Assembly (NCBI RefSeq): GCF_900104485.1
Contig: NZ_FMXQ01000003.1
Coordinates: forward strand, 248,001-312,000
Origin: Bauldia litoralis
Lineage (GTDB): Bacteria > Pseudomonadota > Alphaproteobacteria > Rhizobiales > Kaistiaceae
Direction of reading: 5' to 3'
Length of the DNA: 64,000 nucleotides
Part shown: positions 1-8,232 of the stretch, piece by piece
Position numbering within the stretch: the first letter of the stretch is position 1
Layout: every line of letters begins with the position of its first letter
Program-made: the position numbers and the translations under genes
The notes under the pieces: generated by a model
What the model saw: only the letters and a program-made list of their open reading frames with translations
Databases searched by the model: none
Told to the model about the DNA's origin: nothing

Positions 1-19
1 ACGGGCGGCGCGAGCCCCC

Positions 20-47
20 TTCACACCGGTGTCACAGACACTATAGA
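20..47 (+). promoter_or_regulatory. Possible promoter of the HNH nuclease gene
   Basis: A TTCACA hexamer is followed after 16 bases by TATAGA, about 58 bases before the GTG start of the HNH gene. A short dyad (GTGTC-aca-GACAC) lies across the spacer. This resembles a sigma-70-type promoter but is a weak match in a GC-rich genome, so it is only a candidate. Confidence 0.25.
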
Positions 48-104
48 CTATCCCTCCGCGACGACCGCTTACGCTGTTCGAGCGTTTGTGATTCGGGAGT
101 AGAA

Positions 105-662
105 GTGAACGTTCACGTCTCGCCGGGGTCCAATCCGGCGCTGGTCCTCAATGCCGACTACCGTCCGCTCAGCTACTACCCGCTCTCGCTGTGGTCGTGG
201 CAGGATGCGATCAAGGCGGTGTTTCTCGACCGGGTGAACATCGTCTCGGAATACGAGGTGGCGGTTCACAGTCCGTCCTTCGCGATGAACCTGCCGTCGG
301 TCGTTTCGCTCAAGACCTACGTGAAGCCGGCGAAGCACCCGGCCTTTACCCGGTTCAACGTCTTTCTCCGCGATCGTTTCGAATGCCAGTATTGCGGGAT
401 CGACGAAGACCTGACCTTCGACCACCTGATCCCGCGGGCCCTTGGCGGCCAGACGACCTGGGACAACGTTGTCGCCGCCTGCTCGCCGTGCAACCTGAAG
501 AAGGGCGGCAAGCATCCGCGCGACGCCGGCATGTGGCCGGGGCAGCGGCCCTACCAGCCGACGGTCAGCGACCTCCACAATAACGGTCGGCTTTTTCCGC
601 CAAACTACCTGCACGAATCGTGGTTCGACTATCTCTACTGGGATACCGAACTGGAGCCGTAG
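105..662 (+). CDS. HNH endonuclease family protein
   Basis: A 185-residue protein of the HNH/McrA-type nuclease superfamily. The nuclease core is in the second half: Cys94-x2-Cys97, the Asp106-His107 pair in the motif FDHLIPRALGG, Asn121, and Cys126-x2-Cys129-Asn130. The two CxxC pairs would bind structural zinc and His107 is the expected general base. The N-terminal 80 residues (starting around NADYRPLSYYPLS) are typical of the widespread chromosomal HNH proteins of Alphaproteobacteria rather than phage terminase-linked HNH enzymes. The start is a GTG. Cellular role is not known for this family; a DNA repair or DNA processing function is only inferred. It stands alone, convergent with the secreted lectin-like gene. 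Confidence 0.9.
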   Translation: MNVHVSPGSNPALVLNADYRPLSYYPLSLWSWQDAIKAVFLDRVNIVSEYEVAVHSPSFAMNLPSVVSLKTYVKPAKHPAFTRFNVFLRDRFECQYCGIDEDLTFDHLIPRALGGQTTWDNVVAACSPCNLKKGGKHPRDAGMWPGQRPYQPTVSDLHNNGRLFPPNYLHESWFDYLYWDTELEP

Positions 663-718
663 TCGCGGTCGGGCCCGGACACCGGCGCACCCTTCCTGGG
701 CACGCCGGCGATCCAGGA

Positions 719-1351
719 TCAGTTCGTCGCGAAGCAGTAGAAGTAGCCGTTGCCGCCGGTTCCGATCAGCGCTTCCTGGCTGCAGCCACGCGACGGGTGC
801 GATGCATTCCACGACTTGGACGGCGCGTCGTCACGCAAGCCCATGCGGTCGCTGTGTCCAACCATCGCGGCCCCGTCGCCATTCAACGTCCAGTCGCCGC
901 AGGTCATGTCCGGGGCATAGGTGCCGTCGGCATTCGAGCCGGTCAGGATGTCGTGCTGGTTCGGGGTATCGCCACGCCCGTTGACCACGTCGCCCTTCTC
1001 GGTCAGGCCGGTCTGCTTGCTGATGGCGTTGGCGCCGCCATGCAGGTCGTCGAGGCTGGCGGCGATCAGTTCGCCCTTGGCGTTGTGCCAGGGACCGGAG
1101 CCGATCCGGTCGCGGGCGTTCTCATCGCTCGTCGACAGGTAGGCCCGCCAGGTCTTGTCGCCGCTTCCGGCGACTTCGGCCAGCGACGCACAGATCGCAT
1201 CCGCGCCGGCTATACCGCCGAGATTCGCGCCGTCACCGGGCCCGGCGCTGGTGATGAAGAAGGTCATGTCCTCCATGTCCTGCGCCCCGGCGACCGCCGT
1301 GGCGCTGCCGATCAAGGCGCCGGCGAGAAGTGCGATGGTCAGTCTGCTCAT
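719..1351 (-). CDS. Secreted protein with endostatin/C-type-lectin-like domain
   Basis: A 210-residue protein beginning with a hydrophobic signal peptide that should be cleaved after an Ala-x-Ala site near residues 20-25 (AVAGAQ). The mature part contains GADAICASLA, TWRAYLSTS and a C-terminal Cys/Trp-rich section (CGDWTLNGDG, HSDRMG, GCSQEALIG, YFYCFA). This pattern matches the collagen XV/XVIII endostatin-like or DUF1554-type lectin fold found in secreted bacterial proteins. Four cysteines (ICAS, TCGDW, RGCSQ, YFYCF) could form disulfides. I chose the ATG preceded by GGGAGGA at normal spacing; a longer in-frame version would put 40 charged residues before the signal peptide. Function is probably surface or periplasmic ligand binding, but no ligand can be named. 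Confidence 0.75.
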   Translation of the reverse strand: MSRLTIALLAGALIGSATAVAGAQDMEDMTFFITSAGPGDGANLGGIAGADAICASLAEVAGSGDKTWRAYLSTSDENARDRIGSGPWHNAKGELIAASLDDLHGGANAISKQTGLTEKGDVVNGRGDTPNQHDILTGSNADGTYAPDMTCGDWTLNGDGAAMVGHSDRMGLRDDAPSKSWNASHPSRGCSQEALIGTGGNGYFYCFATN

Positions 1352-1487
1352 GGATTCCTCCCTGGTTGGTCGGTCCGCGACCCGCGTCGCCAACCCGACA
1401 TCGCCGGGAAATAGGGCGGCGAACGCCTGGGACCAGCATGGCGCGCCGCGCAGCATCTGCCATGGTTTCAACGCCGGTCCGGTGACG

Positions 1488-2315
1488 TCAGCGCAGGATG
1501 CGGTCCATCAGCCGTGTCGGCAGGAGGCGCTTGAGGAGGGCGCCGACATGGGTCGGGACCGTTACCCGATAGCGCGGACGCGGATTCCTGCTATCGAGCG
1601 CCCGGACCAGTTGCCGGAAGACCGCGTCGGGCCCGCGTCGGAACGGCGTCGGGGCGTGCCCGTCCGGTCGTTCGGCGAGGTCGCGCCGATAGGAATCGCG
1701 ATGAACCGAGGCGTCGATGTCGATCGTGCCGCGGGTATTCTCGACGGCGTTGGCCCGGAAGGCGCTGGCAATCGGGCCCGGCTCGATCAGGACGACGGCG
1801 ATGCCGGTGCCATGCAGTTCCAGCCGCAAGGTGTCGGCGTAGCCCTCGACGGCGTGCTTCGAGGCGACATAGGCGCCGCGATAGCGCGCGCCGAGAAAGC
1901 CGAGCACCGACGAACAGAAGACGAGGCGGCCATGTCCCTGCCGCCGCATGACCGGGATCGCCAGCCGGGTCAGTTCGTGCCAGCCGAAGAAATTCGTCTC
2001 GAACTGGGCGCGCATCAGGTCGGTGTCGATGTCTTCGATGGCGCCCGCCTGCGCGAAGCCGCCATTGTTGAACAGCGCGTCGACCCGTCCGCCGGTCTGC
2101 TCCAGCACATGAGCGAATCCGGCCCCGATCGAGGACCGGTCGGCATAATCGAGCGCCACCGATTCCAGGCCCTCCCCGGCAAGCCGCTCGACATCGGCCG
2201 GCTTGCGGGCGGCGGCGAAGACGCGCCAGCCGCGCGCCTTCAGGCCATGGGCGGCGTGATGGCCGATACCGGAGGAGCAGCCGGTGATGAGAATGGTGCG
2301 GGGCGCTTCGGTCAA
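1488..2315 (-). CDS. Short-chain dehydrogenase/reductase (SDR)
   Basis: A classical SDR. It shows the nucleotide-binding motif TGCSSGIG directly after the N-terminus, the NNGG motif in place of NNAG, the catalytic Ser of CSSVLGF and the YxxxK pair in YVASK. The C-terminal tail (VPTHVGALLKRLLPTRLMD) is long, about 275 residues in all, as in SDRs acting on larger or lipid-like substrates. I place the start at a TTG that gives an N-terminus starting TEAPRTILITG, which fits the family. An ATG at 2378 would add 21 Pro/Arg-rich residues and is the alternative. Substrate unknown. It is divergent from the YihY gene. Confidence 0.85.
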   Translation of the reverse strand: MTEAPRTILITGCSSGIGHHAAHGLKARGWRVFAAARKPADVERLAGEGLESVALDYADRSSIGAGFAHVLEQTGGRVDALFNNGGFAQAGAIEDIDTDLMRAQFETNFFGWHELTRLAIPVMRRQGHGRLVFCSSVLGFLGARYRGAYVASKHAVEGYADTLRLELHGTGIAVVLIEPGPIASAFRANAVENTRGTIDIDASVHRDSYRRDLAERPDGHAPTPFRRGPDAVFRQLVRALDSRNPRPRYRVTVPTHVGALLKRLLPTRLMDRILR

Positions 2316-2414
2316 GGGATCCGGTCGTCGGGTTGGCCTCGTTGCAGGCGGCAAAGGTAGCACTTGGGCGGCGACCATGATACGCGGCGACGGTCAGCCG
2401 GCGGCGGGAGATTC

Positions 2415-3269
2415 ATGACGGACGCGAACGCATCCCTTTACAGGCGATGTCGGGCAGTGATTGGCGACGCTGTCGGCCACCTCACGGTCGACGACGGCTT
2501 TGCCATGGCCAGTCACGTCGCCCTGTCGGCGCTGATGTCGGTCTTCCCGTTCCTGATCTTCGTCGCGGCCCTGGCGGGCTTTATCGGCGAGGCCGATCTT
2601 GCCGGGCGGGTGGCCGGCCTGCTCTTCGAGACATGGCCCCAGGATGTCGCCGAGCCGATCGCCAGGGATGTGAGCGACGTGCTCACCCGGCAACAAAGCG
2701 GGCTGCTGACGATCTCGGTGCTGGTGACCATCTTTCTCGCCTCGAACGGGGTCGAGGCGGTGCGCACCGCGTTGAACCGCGCCTATCGCGTCACCGACAA
2801 GCGCAACTATTTCCTGCTCCGCCTGCAGAGCGTCGTCTTCGTGATCGGCGGCGCCTTTGCCAGCCTCGCGGTCGCCTTTCTCGGCCTGCTCGGCCCGCTG
2901 CTGTTCGACTGGCTGTCGACTCACTTTCCGGCAATCGAGCCCTACGCGACGACGTTCGATCTCGTCCGCTTCGCGGTGACCGGCGTCATGCTGGCGCTGG
3001 TCCTGATCGGCGCTCATCTCTGGCTGCCAGCCGGCCGCCCCCCGGCGCTCCGGCTGTGGCCGGGCATCGTGATCACCCTGGCGCTGTGGCTGATCGCGAC
3101 CTGGGCTTTCGGATTCTATCTCCAGCGTTTCGCCAACTACGCCGCCTACTATGCCGGTCTCGCCAGCGTGGTGACCGCCATCTTCTTCATGTATCTGGTG
3201 GCGCTGATCATGATTTTCGGCGCCGAGCTCAACGCGTCGCTGGCGCGGACGGATCGACCGCGGTCCTGA
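2415..3269 (+). CDS. YihY/BrkB-family inner membrane protein
   Basis: A 284-residue polytopic protein of the YihY/virulence factor BrkB family (formerly called ribonuclease BN in error). The family signature is visible: DDGFAMASHVALSALMSVFPFLIF near the N-terminus, the central NGVEAVRTALNRAYRV, and the final segments FANYAAYYAGLASVV and YLVALIMIFGAELNA. About six membrane segments are evident. The ATG start follows GGGAG at suitable distance; an upstream in-frame ATG at 2364 would add 17 residues with no homology expected. The molecular function of the family is not established; a transport or envelope role is inferred. Confidence 0.92.
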   Translation: MTDANASLYRRCRAVIGDAVGHLTVDDGFAMASHVALSALMSVFPFLIFVAALAGFIGEADLAGRVAGLLFETWPQDVAEPIARDVSDVLTRQQSGLLTISVLVTIFLASNGVEAVRTALNRAYRVTDKRNYFLLRLQSVVFVIGGAFASLAVAFLGLLGPLLFDWLSTHFPAIEPYATTFDLVRFAVTGVMLALVLIGAHLWLPAGRPPALRLWPGIVITLALWLIATWAFGFYLQRFANYAAYYAGLASVVTAIFFMYLVALIMIFGAELNASLARTDRPRS

Positions 3270-3282
3270 CGGCAGCCGCCGG

Positions 3283-3723
3283 TCAGGACAGGGGCAATGC
3301 CGGTTGCGCGGCGTGGATGAGCGCGGTTTCAAACGCGCCGTAGAGTTCCCGCGGGCTGTAGGGCTTGGCTACCGCCTGATCGAAGCATGCGCCCCGCGCG
3401 CCAAGGGCGTCGGTCATCGTCTCCGCGTCGGCAATGGCGACGATCGGCAGGGCGCTGTCCTTGTCGAGGATCCGCACCAGTTGCGCCGCGACGTAGGGGT
3501 CCATGTCGGGAATGGCGAGGTCGATGGCCACCAGATCGACCGCGTTTTCCTGCCTGAGAAGCGCCAGGGCGTCTTCCACCGAGCGGCTGGCGATGACCCG
3601 ACAACCGAATTGCTGGCCGAGCATGACCAGCACGGCGGAGGTCGACGGGTTGCTATCGATCACCGCGAGGACCGGTTGTCGGCCATCATATGTTCGAAGT
3701 CCCCTGACGGCGTCGCCTGGCAT
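3283..3723 (-). CDS. Stand-alone response regulator receiver domain, atypical
   Basis: A 146-residue single CheY-like domain with no output domain. The phosphoacceptor should be Asp68 (VAIDLAIPDMD) and the conserved Lys is Lys120 (AVAKPYSP). Two usual features are missing: the acidic pair near the N-terminus is reduced to one Asp (VIDSNP), and the Thr/Ser switch position after beta-4 is Ala (PIVAIAD). It may be a degenerate or constitutively shaped receiver. The ATG at 3723 is preferred; a TTG at 3744 would add seven residues. No kinase is adjacent; the nearest histidine kinase in the window is about 10 kb away. Confidence 0.8.
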   Translation of the reverse strand: MPGDAVRGLRTYDGRQPVLAVIDSNPSTSAVLVMLGQQFGCRVIASRSVEDALALLRQENAVDLVAIDLAIPDMDPYVAAQLVRILDKDSALPIVAIADAETMTDALGARGACFDQAVAKPYSPRELYGAFETALIHAAQPALPLS

Positions 3724-3796
3724 TTGCGCTCGCTTCCACGGCAAATTCCGGGCAAGTATCCGTCGCCTTGCTTAAGAACCGGCTAACAGCGCTGCC

Positions 3797-4759
3797 GTGG
3801 TCGTCACCCAGATCGTCAATATCGTCCTTCCCGTCTTCGGGCTGATCGCCATCGGCTGCGGGGTCGCCTGGTCCCGCCTGCTCGACCGTACGGTGGGCGA
3901 GGCGCTGGCCGACTTCGTCTTCGTCATCGCCATCCCGATGCTGATCTTCCGGACCATCGCCACGGCGGATTTCAGCGGGGCCGAGCCGTGGCGGATCTGG
4001 CTTCCCTACTTCGTCGCGCTGGCCGTGATGTGGGCGATCGGCGACCTGATCATCCGCAAGTTTTTCGGGCGCGATGCCCGCGCCGGACTCGTCGGCGGCG
4101 TCTCCGCCTCCTACAGCAACACGGTTCTGGTCGGCATTCCGCTGATCATCGCCGCCTATGGCAATGACGGCGCAGTGGCGATCGCCCTGATCGTCGCCGT
4201 CCACATGCCGTCCCTCATGGTCGCCAGCGCGATCCTCATCGTGCGCGCCGAGCGCCGCGATGGCGTCTCCGAGCCCGGCGGCGGTGCTCGGGTCATTGTC
4301 CGCACGGTCGTCGTCAACCTGGTGACCAACCCGATCATCATCGGCCTCGTGCTCGGACTTCTTTGGCGGCTGATCGACCTGCCCTACGAAGGCCTGCCGG
4401 CGACGCTGATCAACCGCCTTGCCGATGTCGCGGCGACGCTGGCGCTGTTCGCCATGGGCATGTCGCTGCGCAAATACGGAATGCGCCGAAACATTCCCGC
4501 CGGCATCGCGCTGAGCGTCGTCAAGCTGATCCTGATGCCAGGCCTGGTCCTGCTCTTCGCCCGCTACGTCGTGCCGATGCCACCGGTCTGGGTGAAGGTC
4601 GCGGTGGTCGCCGCCGCCTGCCCGACGGGCGTCAACGCCTATCTGCTGGCGTCGCGTTTCCGGACCGGCGAGGCGCTGGCCTCCAACACGATCTCGATAT
4701 CGACCGCCTTCGCGGTCGCCACCGTCACCCTGTGGATGACCGTTCTCGAGTGGCTCTAG
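3797..4759 (+). CDS. AEC-family (auxin efflux carrier-like) transporter
   Basis: A 320-residue integral membrane protein of the auxin efflux carrier family. It has around ten hydrophobic segments in two halves, with the family motif region SASYSNTVLVGIPL in the fourth or fifth helix and the matching AACPTGVNAYLLASRF in the second half. Bacterial members (MdcF and others) export or import dicarboxylates such as malonate or malate, but the substrate cannot be read here. The start is GTG. Its TAG stop shares the palindrome CTAG with the stop codon of the convergent gluQ gene. Confidence 0.9.
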   Translation: MVVTQIVNIVLPVFGLIAIGCGVAWSRLLDRTVGEALADFVFVIAIPMLIFRTIATADFSGAEPWRIWLPYFVALAVMWAIGDLIIRKFFGRDARAGLVGGVSASYSNTVLVGIPLIIAAYGNDGAVAIALIVAVHMPSLMVASAILIVRAERRDGVSEPGGGARVIVRTVVVNLVTNPIIIGLVLGLLWRLIDLPYEGLPATLINRLADVAATLALFAMGMSLRKYGMRRNIPAGIALSVVKLILMPGLVLLFARYVVPMPPVWVKVAVVAAACPTGVNAYLLASRFRTGEALASNTISISTAFAVATVTLWMTVLEWL

Positions 4760-5646
4760 GCGCGATCCGCCAGCGCCGCGTCGATGCCGATCATGGCGCG
4801 AATGTCGTCGGGTGTCGCGCCGGCCTCACGCAGCGAACGCAGGCTGGTTGCGCGGTCCGACTTCGAAAGCTTGCGCCCCGTATTGTCGGTGATCAGCCGG
4901 TGGTGGTGATAGACCGGCGAGGGCAGGCCGAGCAGGCGCCTGAGAAGGACATGTGCCGCGGTGGCGTGAAACAGGTCGCGACCGCGGACGATATGCGTGA
5001 CGCCCTGCGCCGCGTCGTCAAGCACCACGGCGAGGTGGTAGCTGGTCGGCACATCCTTGCGGCCAACGACGAAATCGCCCCAGCGCTCCGGCCGCGCGAC
5101 GACCACGCCGCTCTCGCCATCCGGACCGGCGCCGTCCTCCTGCCACGACAGCGGTCCGGCCTGCGTCGCGGCGATGTCGGTCCGCAAGCGCCAGGCGTAT
5201 GGCGTGCCGGCGGCGATCCGCTCTTCCGTCGCGGCTCGGGTGAGATCGCGATCCGTGGCGGGGTAGAGCGGCGCACCGTCGGGGTCGCGCGGCCAGGTCG
5301 GGTCGGCGGCGACGGTGGCCGCGATCTCGCCCCGGGTCATGAAGGCCGGATACACGAGGCCGGCAGCGCGCAGCCGGTCGATGGCCTCGCCATAGGTCGG
5401 CATGGCATCCGACTGGCGGCGGACAGGGGTTTCCCACGCAATGCCGAGCCATTCGAGGTCGCGGTAGATGCCCTCTTCGAATTCCGGGCGGCTGCGCGTC
5501 CGGTCGATATCCTCGATCCGCAACAGGAAACGCCCACCTGCCTGCCGGCACAGGGCATGGTCGTAAAGCGCCGAAAAGGCGTGACCGAGATGAAGCTCGC
5601 CGTTCGGGCTCGGCGCAAAGCGGAAAACGGGTGGCATGGGTGGCAT
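4756..5646 (-). CDS. gluQ: Glutamyl-Q tRNA(Asp) synthetase
   Basis: A 296-residue GluRS paralogue lacking the anticodon-binding domain. It would activate glutamate and attach it to queuosine at position 34 of tRNA-Asp. The class I signature HLGH lies in FAPSPNGELHLGHAF, the KMSKS-like motif is KLSKSD near the C-terminus, and LRIEDIDRTRSRPE and HIVRGRDLF are present. Notably, the usual zinc site is absent: the segment that carries Cys-x-Cys in most relatives reads YPAFMTRGEI, and the later Cys (YPGTCR-like) reads YPATDRDL. The start was placed at the ATG just before PPMPPVFRFAPSP; an upstream extension would be low-complexity. Confidence 0.93.
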   Translation of the reverse strand: MPPMPPVFRFAPSPNGELHLGHAFSALYDHALCRQAGGRFLLRIEDIDRTRSRPEFEEGIYRDLEWLGIAWETPVRRQSDAMPTYGEAIDRLRAAGLVYPAFMTRGEIAATVAADPTWPRDPDGAPLYPATDRDLTRAATEERIAAGTPYAWRLRTDIAATQAGPLSWQEDGAGPDGESGVVVARPERWGDFVVGRKDVPTSYHLAVVLDDAAQGVTHIVRGRDLFHATAAHVLLRRLLGLPSPVYHHHRLITDNTGRKLSKSDRATSLRSLREAGATPDDIRAMIGIDAALADRA

Positions 5647-5714
5647 CGGCCAGCTTGAATAGAAGGCTGTTCGTGGTCTAGCAGCAGACGCCCGCCCGGA
5701 CAAAGGTCGACGCG

Positions 5715-6353
5715 ATGGCCAGGATCAACACGGATGCCGATGTCGCGGAAGGCCTCGCCTGGCTTGCCCGTCGGGACCGGCGTCTCCACGCGGTCATTGA
5801 TGTCGCCGGTCCTCTCCCCCTCCGCCGCACCGAGGGCGGGCTACCGGGTCTTGCTCGCATCGTCGTCGGCCAGCAGGTCTCGGTCGCCAGCGCGGCGGCA
5901 ATCTGGCAGCGAACGCAAACGTCCTTTCCAGGCCTCGTCGCCGCCGATATTCTCGCGGCCGATGAGTCCCGGTTTCGCGCTGCCGGGCTGTCGATGCCGA
6001 AGATCCGGACGCTGCGTGCCGTCGCCACCGCCTGTAACGAAGGCCTCGACCTCGATCGACTGGCCACTATCCCCGCAGAGGAGGCGCATGGGCGCCTGAC
6101 GGCGATCAAGGGGATCGGCCCCTGGACCGCCGACATCTATCTTCTCTTCTGCCTCGGTCACGCCGATGTCTTCCCGGCCGGCGATCTCGCGCTGCGCAAG
6201 GCGGTTGGCGACGCCTTTGGCGCTGACGAGACACCATCCATCGAAGGGGTGGCCGAGATCGCCGCAGACTGGTCGCCATGGCGGGGTGTCGCGGCGCGGC
6301 TCTTCTGGGCTTACTATCGCGCGACTCGGCAAAAGGCGGCAGTACCAGTCTGA
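5715..6353 (+). CDS. DNA-3-methyladenine glycosylase (AlkA-type, HhH-GPD)
   Basis: A 212-residue base-excision repair enzyme of the HhH-GPD superfamily that would remove alkylated purines from DNA. Diagnostic features: IVVGQQVSVASA, the helix-hairpin-helix LTAIKGIGPWTAD and, 14 residues after PWTAD, the catalytic aspartate in FPAGDLALRKA. It lacks the N-terminal AlkA domain and the Ada regulatory domain, so it is the short alphaproteobacterial form. The stop codon overlaps the start of the following esterase gene (TGATG), implying translational coupling. Confidence 0.92.
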   Translation: MARINTDADVAEGLAWLARRDRRLHAVIDVAGPLPLRRTEGGLPGLARIVVGQQVSVASAAAIWQRTQTSFPGLVAADILAADESRFRAAGLSMPKIRTLRAVATACNEGLDLDRLATIPAEEAHGRLTAIKGIGPWTADIYLLFCLGHADVFPAGDLALRKAVGDAFGADETPSIEGVAEIAADWSPWRGVAARLFWAYYRATRQKAAVPV

Positions 6354-6997
6354 TGATTGACGGACCCCGAATTCCACCGGCCAGCGGCGGCCCGGCGCGG
6401 CATCTCGTCGTGCTTCTTCACGGTTATGGCGCGGACGGCAACGACCTGATCGACATCGGACGGCATTGGGCGCCGCTGCTGCCGGACACAGCTTTCGTTT
6501 CACCCAACGCGCCGGAGCCCTGCGACCAGGCGCCGATGGGGCGGCAGTGGTTTCCCCTTTCGATGATCGACATGGACCTGATCGCCGACGGTGTCCGGCA
6601 AGCGGCGCCGGTCGTCGATGCCTTTCTCGACTCCGAACTGGCGAGCCTCGGCCTGACCGACGCCAACCTGGCGCTGGTCGGTTTCAGCCAGGGGGCGATG
6701 ATGGCGCTGCACGTTGGTCCGCGTCGTCCGGCGCCAATCGCCGGCATCGTCAGCTATTCCGGCATGCTCGCGGGTCCCGAACGTCTGGCGGAGGAAGCGG
6801 TCGGCAAGCCGCCGGTCCTGCTCGTCCATGGCGATGCCGATCCGATCGTTCCCGTCATGGCGCTGCATGGCGCCGTGCCGGCGCTGGCCGAAGCCGGCTT
6901 CGCGGCCGAGTGGCATGTCTCTCCCGGCCTCGAACACGGCATCGATGGCGCCGGCCTGCAACTCGGCGCCGCCTTCCTACGTCGCGTTCTCGTCTAG
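6353..6997 (+). CDS. Phospholipase/carboxylesterase-family alpha/beta hydrolase
   Basis: A 214-residue serine hydrolase of the YpfH/acyl-protein-thioesterase-like family (Abhydrolase_2). The oxyanion segment LLHGYGADGNDL, the nucleophile elbow GFSQG, the acid in HGDADPIVP and the catalytic His in GLEHGID are all visible and in order. The family hydrolyses short-chain carboxyl esters; the natural substrate is unknown. No signal peptide, so cytoplasmic. It begins inside the stop codon of the upstream glycosylase gene and is probably co-transcribed with it, although no functional link is obvious. Confidence 0.9.
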   Translation: MIDGPRIPPASGGPARHLVVLLHGYGADGNDLIDIGRHWAPLLPDTAFVSPNAPEPCDQAPMGRQWFPLSMIDMDLIADGVRQAAPVVDAFLDSELASLGLTDANLALVGFSQGAMMALHVGPRRPAPIAGIVSYSGMLAGPERLAEEAVGKPPVLLVHGDADPIVPVMALHGAVPALAEAGFAAEWHVSPGLEHGIDGAGLQLGAAFLRRVLV

Positions 6998-7045
6998 TCT
7001 CGAGCGGAAAGCGTCGGCGGGGCGCACGCAACAAGGAGGCCGCCC

Positions 7046-8167
7046 ATGGCCGTCGACGATATCGCCCGCTATCGCGCCAATCTTCAGGGCGAGGTCGACA
7101 GCGTCGCGCTCTACACCGCGCTGTCAGAGGCCGAATCCGATCCGAAGGTCGCCGAGGTCTATCGCCGCCTCGCCGCCGTCGAGCAGGATCATGTCGAGGT
7201 CTGGCGCAAGGAGATAACCGGGAAGGGTGGGAGCCCGGGCGACATCAGGCCGAGTATTCGCGCCAGGGTCCTCGGCTGGCTTGCGAAGCGTTTCGGCGCT
7301 GCGATGGTCCTGCCGGTGATCGCGGCGACGGAAGCGCGCGACCACGCGGTCTACCAGGACCAGCCTGAAGCGATCGCTGCCGGCCTTCCGGCCGACGAGC
7401 AGTCGCACGCGCGGGTGATCCGCACCGCCATGGCCGGCTCCGGCGGCCTTGCCGGTCCCGAAATCGCCCGGCTTGAGGGGCGCCATCGCGCCGGCTCCGG
7501 CAACGCGCTGCGGGCAGCGGTGCTTGGCGCCAATGACGGCCTCGTCTCGAACATGAGCCTGGTCATGGGGGTCGCCGGCGCAGCCGCGGCCGAACAGACC
7601 ATCCTGCTCGCCGGCCTCGCCGGGCTGATAGCCGGCGCGTGTTCGATGGCGATGGGCGAGTGGCTTTCGGTCAACAGCGCCCGAGAGCTCGCCGAGCAGC
7701 AGATCGCGCTGGAGGCGAACGAACTCGAAATGTTTCCCGAACAGGAACGCGAGGAACTTATCCTCATCTACCAGTCGAAGGGCCTGTCCGAGACCGAGGC
7801 CACCTCGGTCGCCGATCGCTTGCTCAGCCAGGACGGCGCGGCGGTCGATACGCTGGCGCGCGAGGAACTCGGCATCGATCCGAGCGAACTCGGCGGCTCG
7901 GCCTGGGTCGCGGGCGCCTCGTCCTTCCTGCTTTTCTCAATCGGAGCGATCTTTCCGGTCGCGCCCTTCTTCTTCCTGACCGGCACCACCGCCGTCATCG
8001 CCAGCCTCTTGTCGGGCGGTGTCGCGCTGGCGCTGATCGGCTTCGGCACGTCGCTGTTCACCGGTCGCGGTGTCCTGTTCTCGGCGGGCCGGCAGTTGCT
8101 GATCGGCTATGCCGCGGCGGGCGTCACCTATGCTGTTGGCGCCCTCGTCGGGGTTTCCCTGACCTGA
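7046..8167 (+). CDS. mbfA: Rubrerythrin-VIT1 fusion, membrane-bound ferritin-like iron exporter (MbfA type)
   Basis: A 373-residue protein with two parts. Residues 1-130 form a rubrerythrin-like ferritin domain with Glu- and His-rich helices (GEVDSVALYTALSEAE, VEQDHVEVW, EARDHAVYQ, DEQSHARVIR). Residues 145-373 form a CCC1/VIT1 domain with AAVLGANDGLVSNMSLVMGVAG, the SMAMGEWLSVNSARE motif and about five membrane helices. MbfA in Agrobacterium and Bradyrhizobium exports iron across the inner membrane and is repressed by Irr. I did not find a clear ICE/Irr box in the 48-base gap upstream. The ATG follows AAGGAGG at good spacing. Confidence 0.88.
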   Translation: MAVDDIARYRANLQGEVDSVALYTALSEAESDPKVAEVYRRLAAVEQDHVEVWRKEITGKGGSPGDIRPSIRARVLGWLAKRFGAAMVLPVIAATEARDHAVYQDQPEAIAAGLPADEQSHARVIRTAMAGSGGLAGPEIARLEGRHRAGSGNALRAAVLGANDGLVSNMSLVMGVAGAAAAEQTILLAGLAGLIAGACSMAMGEWLSVNSARELAEQQIALEANELEMFPEQEREELILIYQSKGLSETEATSVADRLLSQDGAAVDTLAREELGIDPSELGGSAWVAGASSFLLFSIGAIFPVAPFFFLTGTTAVIASLLSGGVALALIGFGTSLFTGRGVLFSAGRQLLIGYAAAGVTYAVGALVGVSLT

Positions 8168-8232
8168 GGCGATTGCCGAGGGCGGCCCGCAGCCGCTACG
8201 CTCCGGCAAAACAACCTGAGGGAGTTGCGCCG

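Noticed and set aside
620-2360. Long open frames on the plus strand opposite the lectin-like and SDR genes
   Set aside because: They are Arg/Gly/Ala-rich, have no family motifs, and lie antisense to genes with clear domains. High GC content keeps such frames open.
7639-8232. N-terminal extension of the TauD dioxygenase into mbfA
   Set aside because: The added part is Arg-rich frame-shadow of mbfA; the internal ATG has a good ribosome site and a normal family N-terminus.
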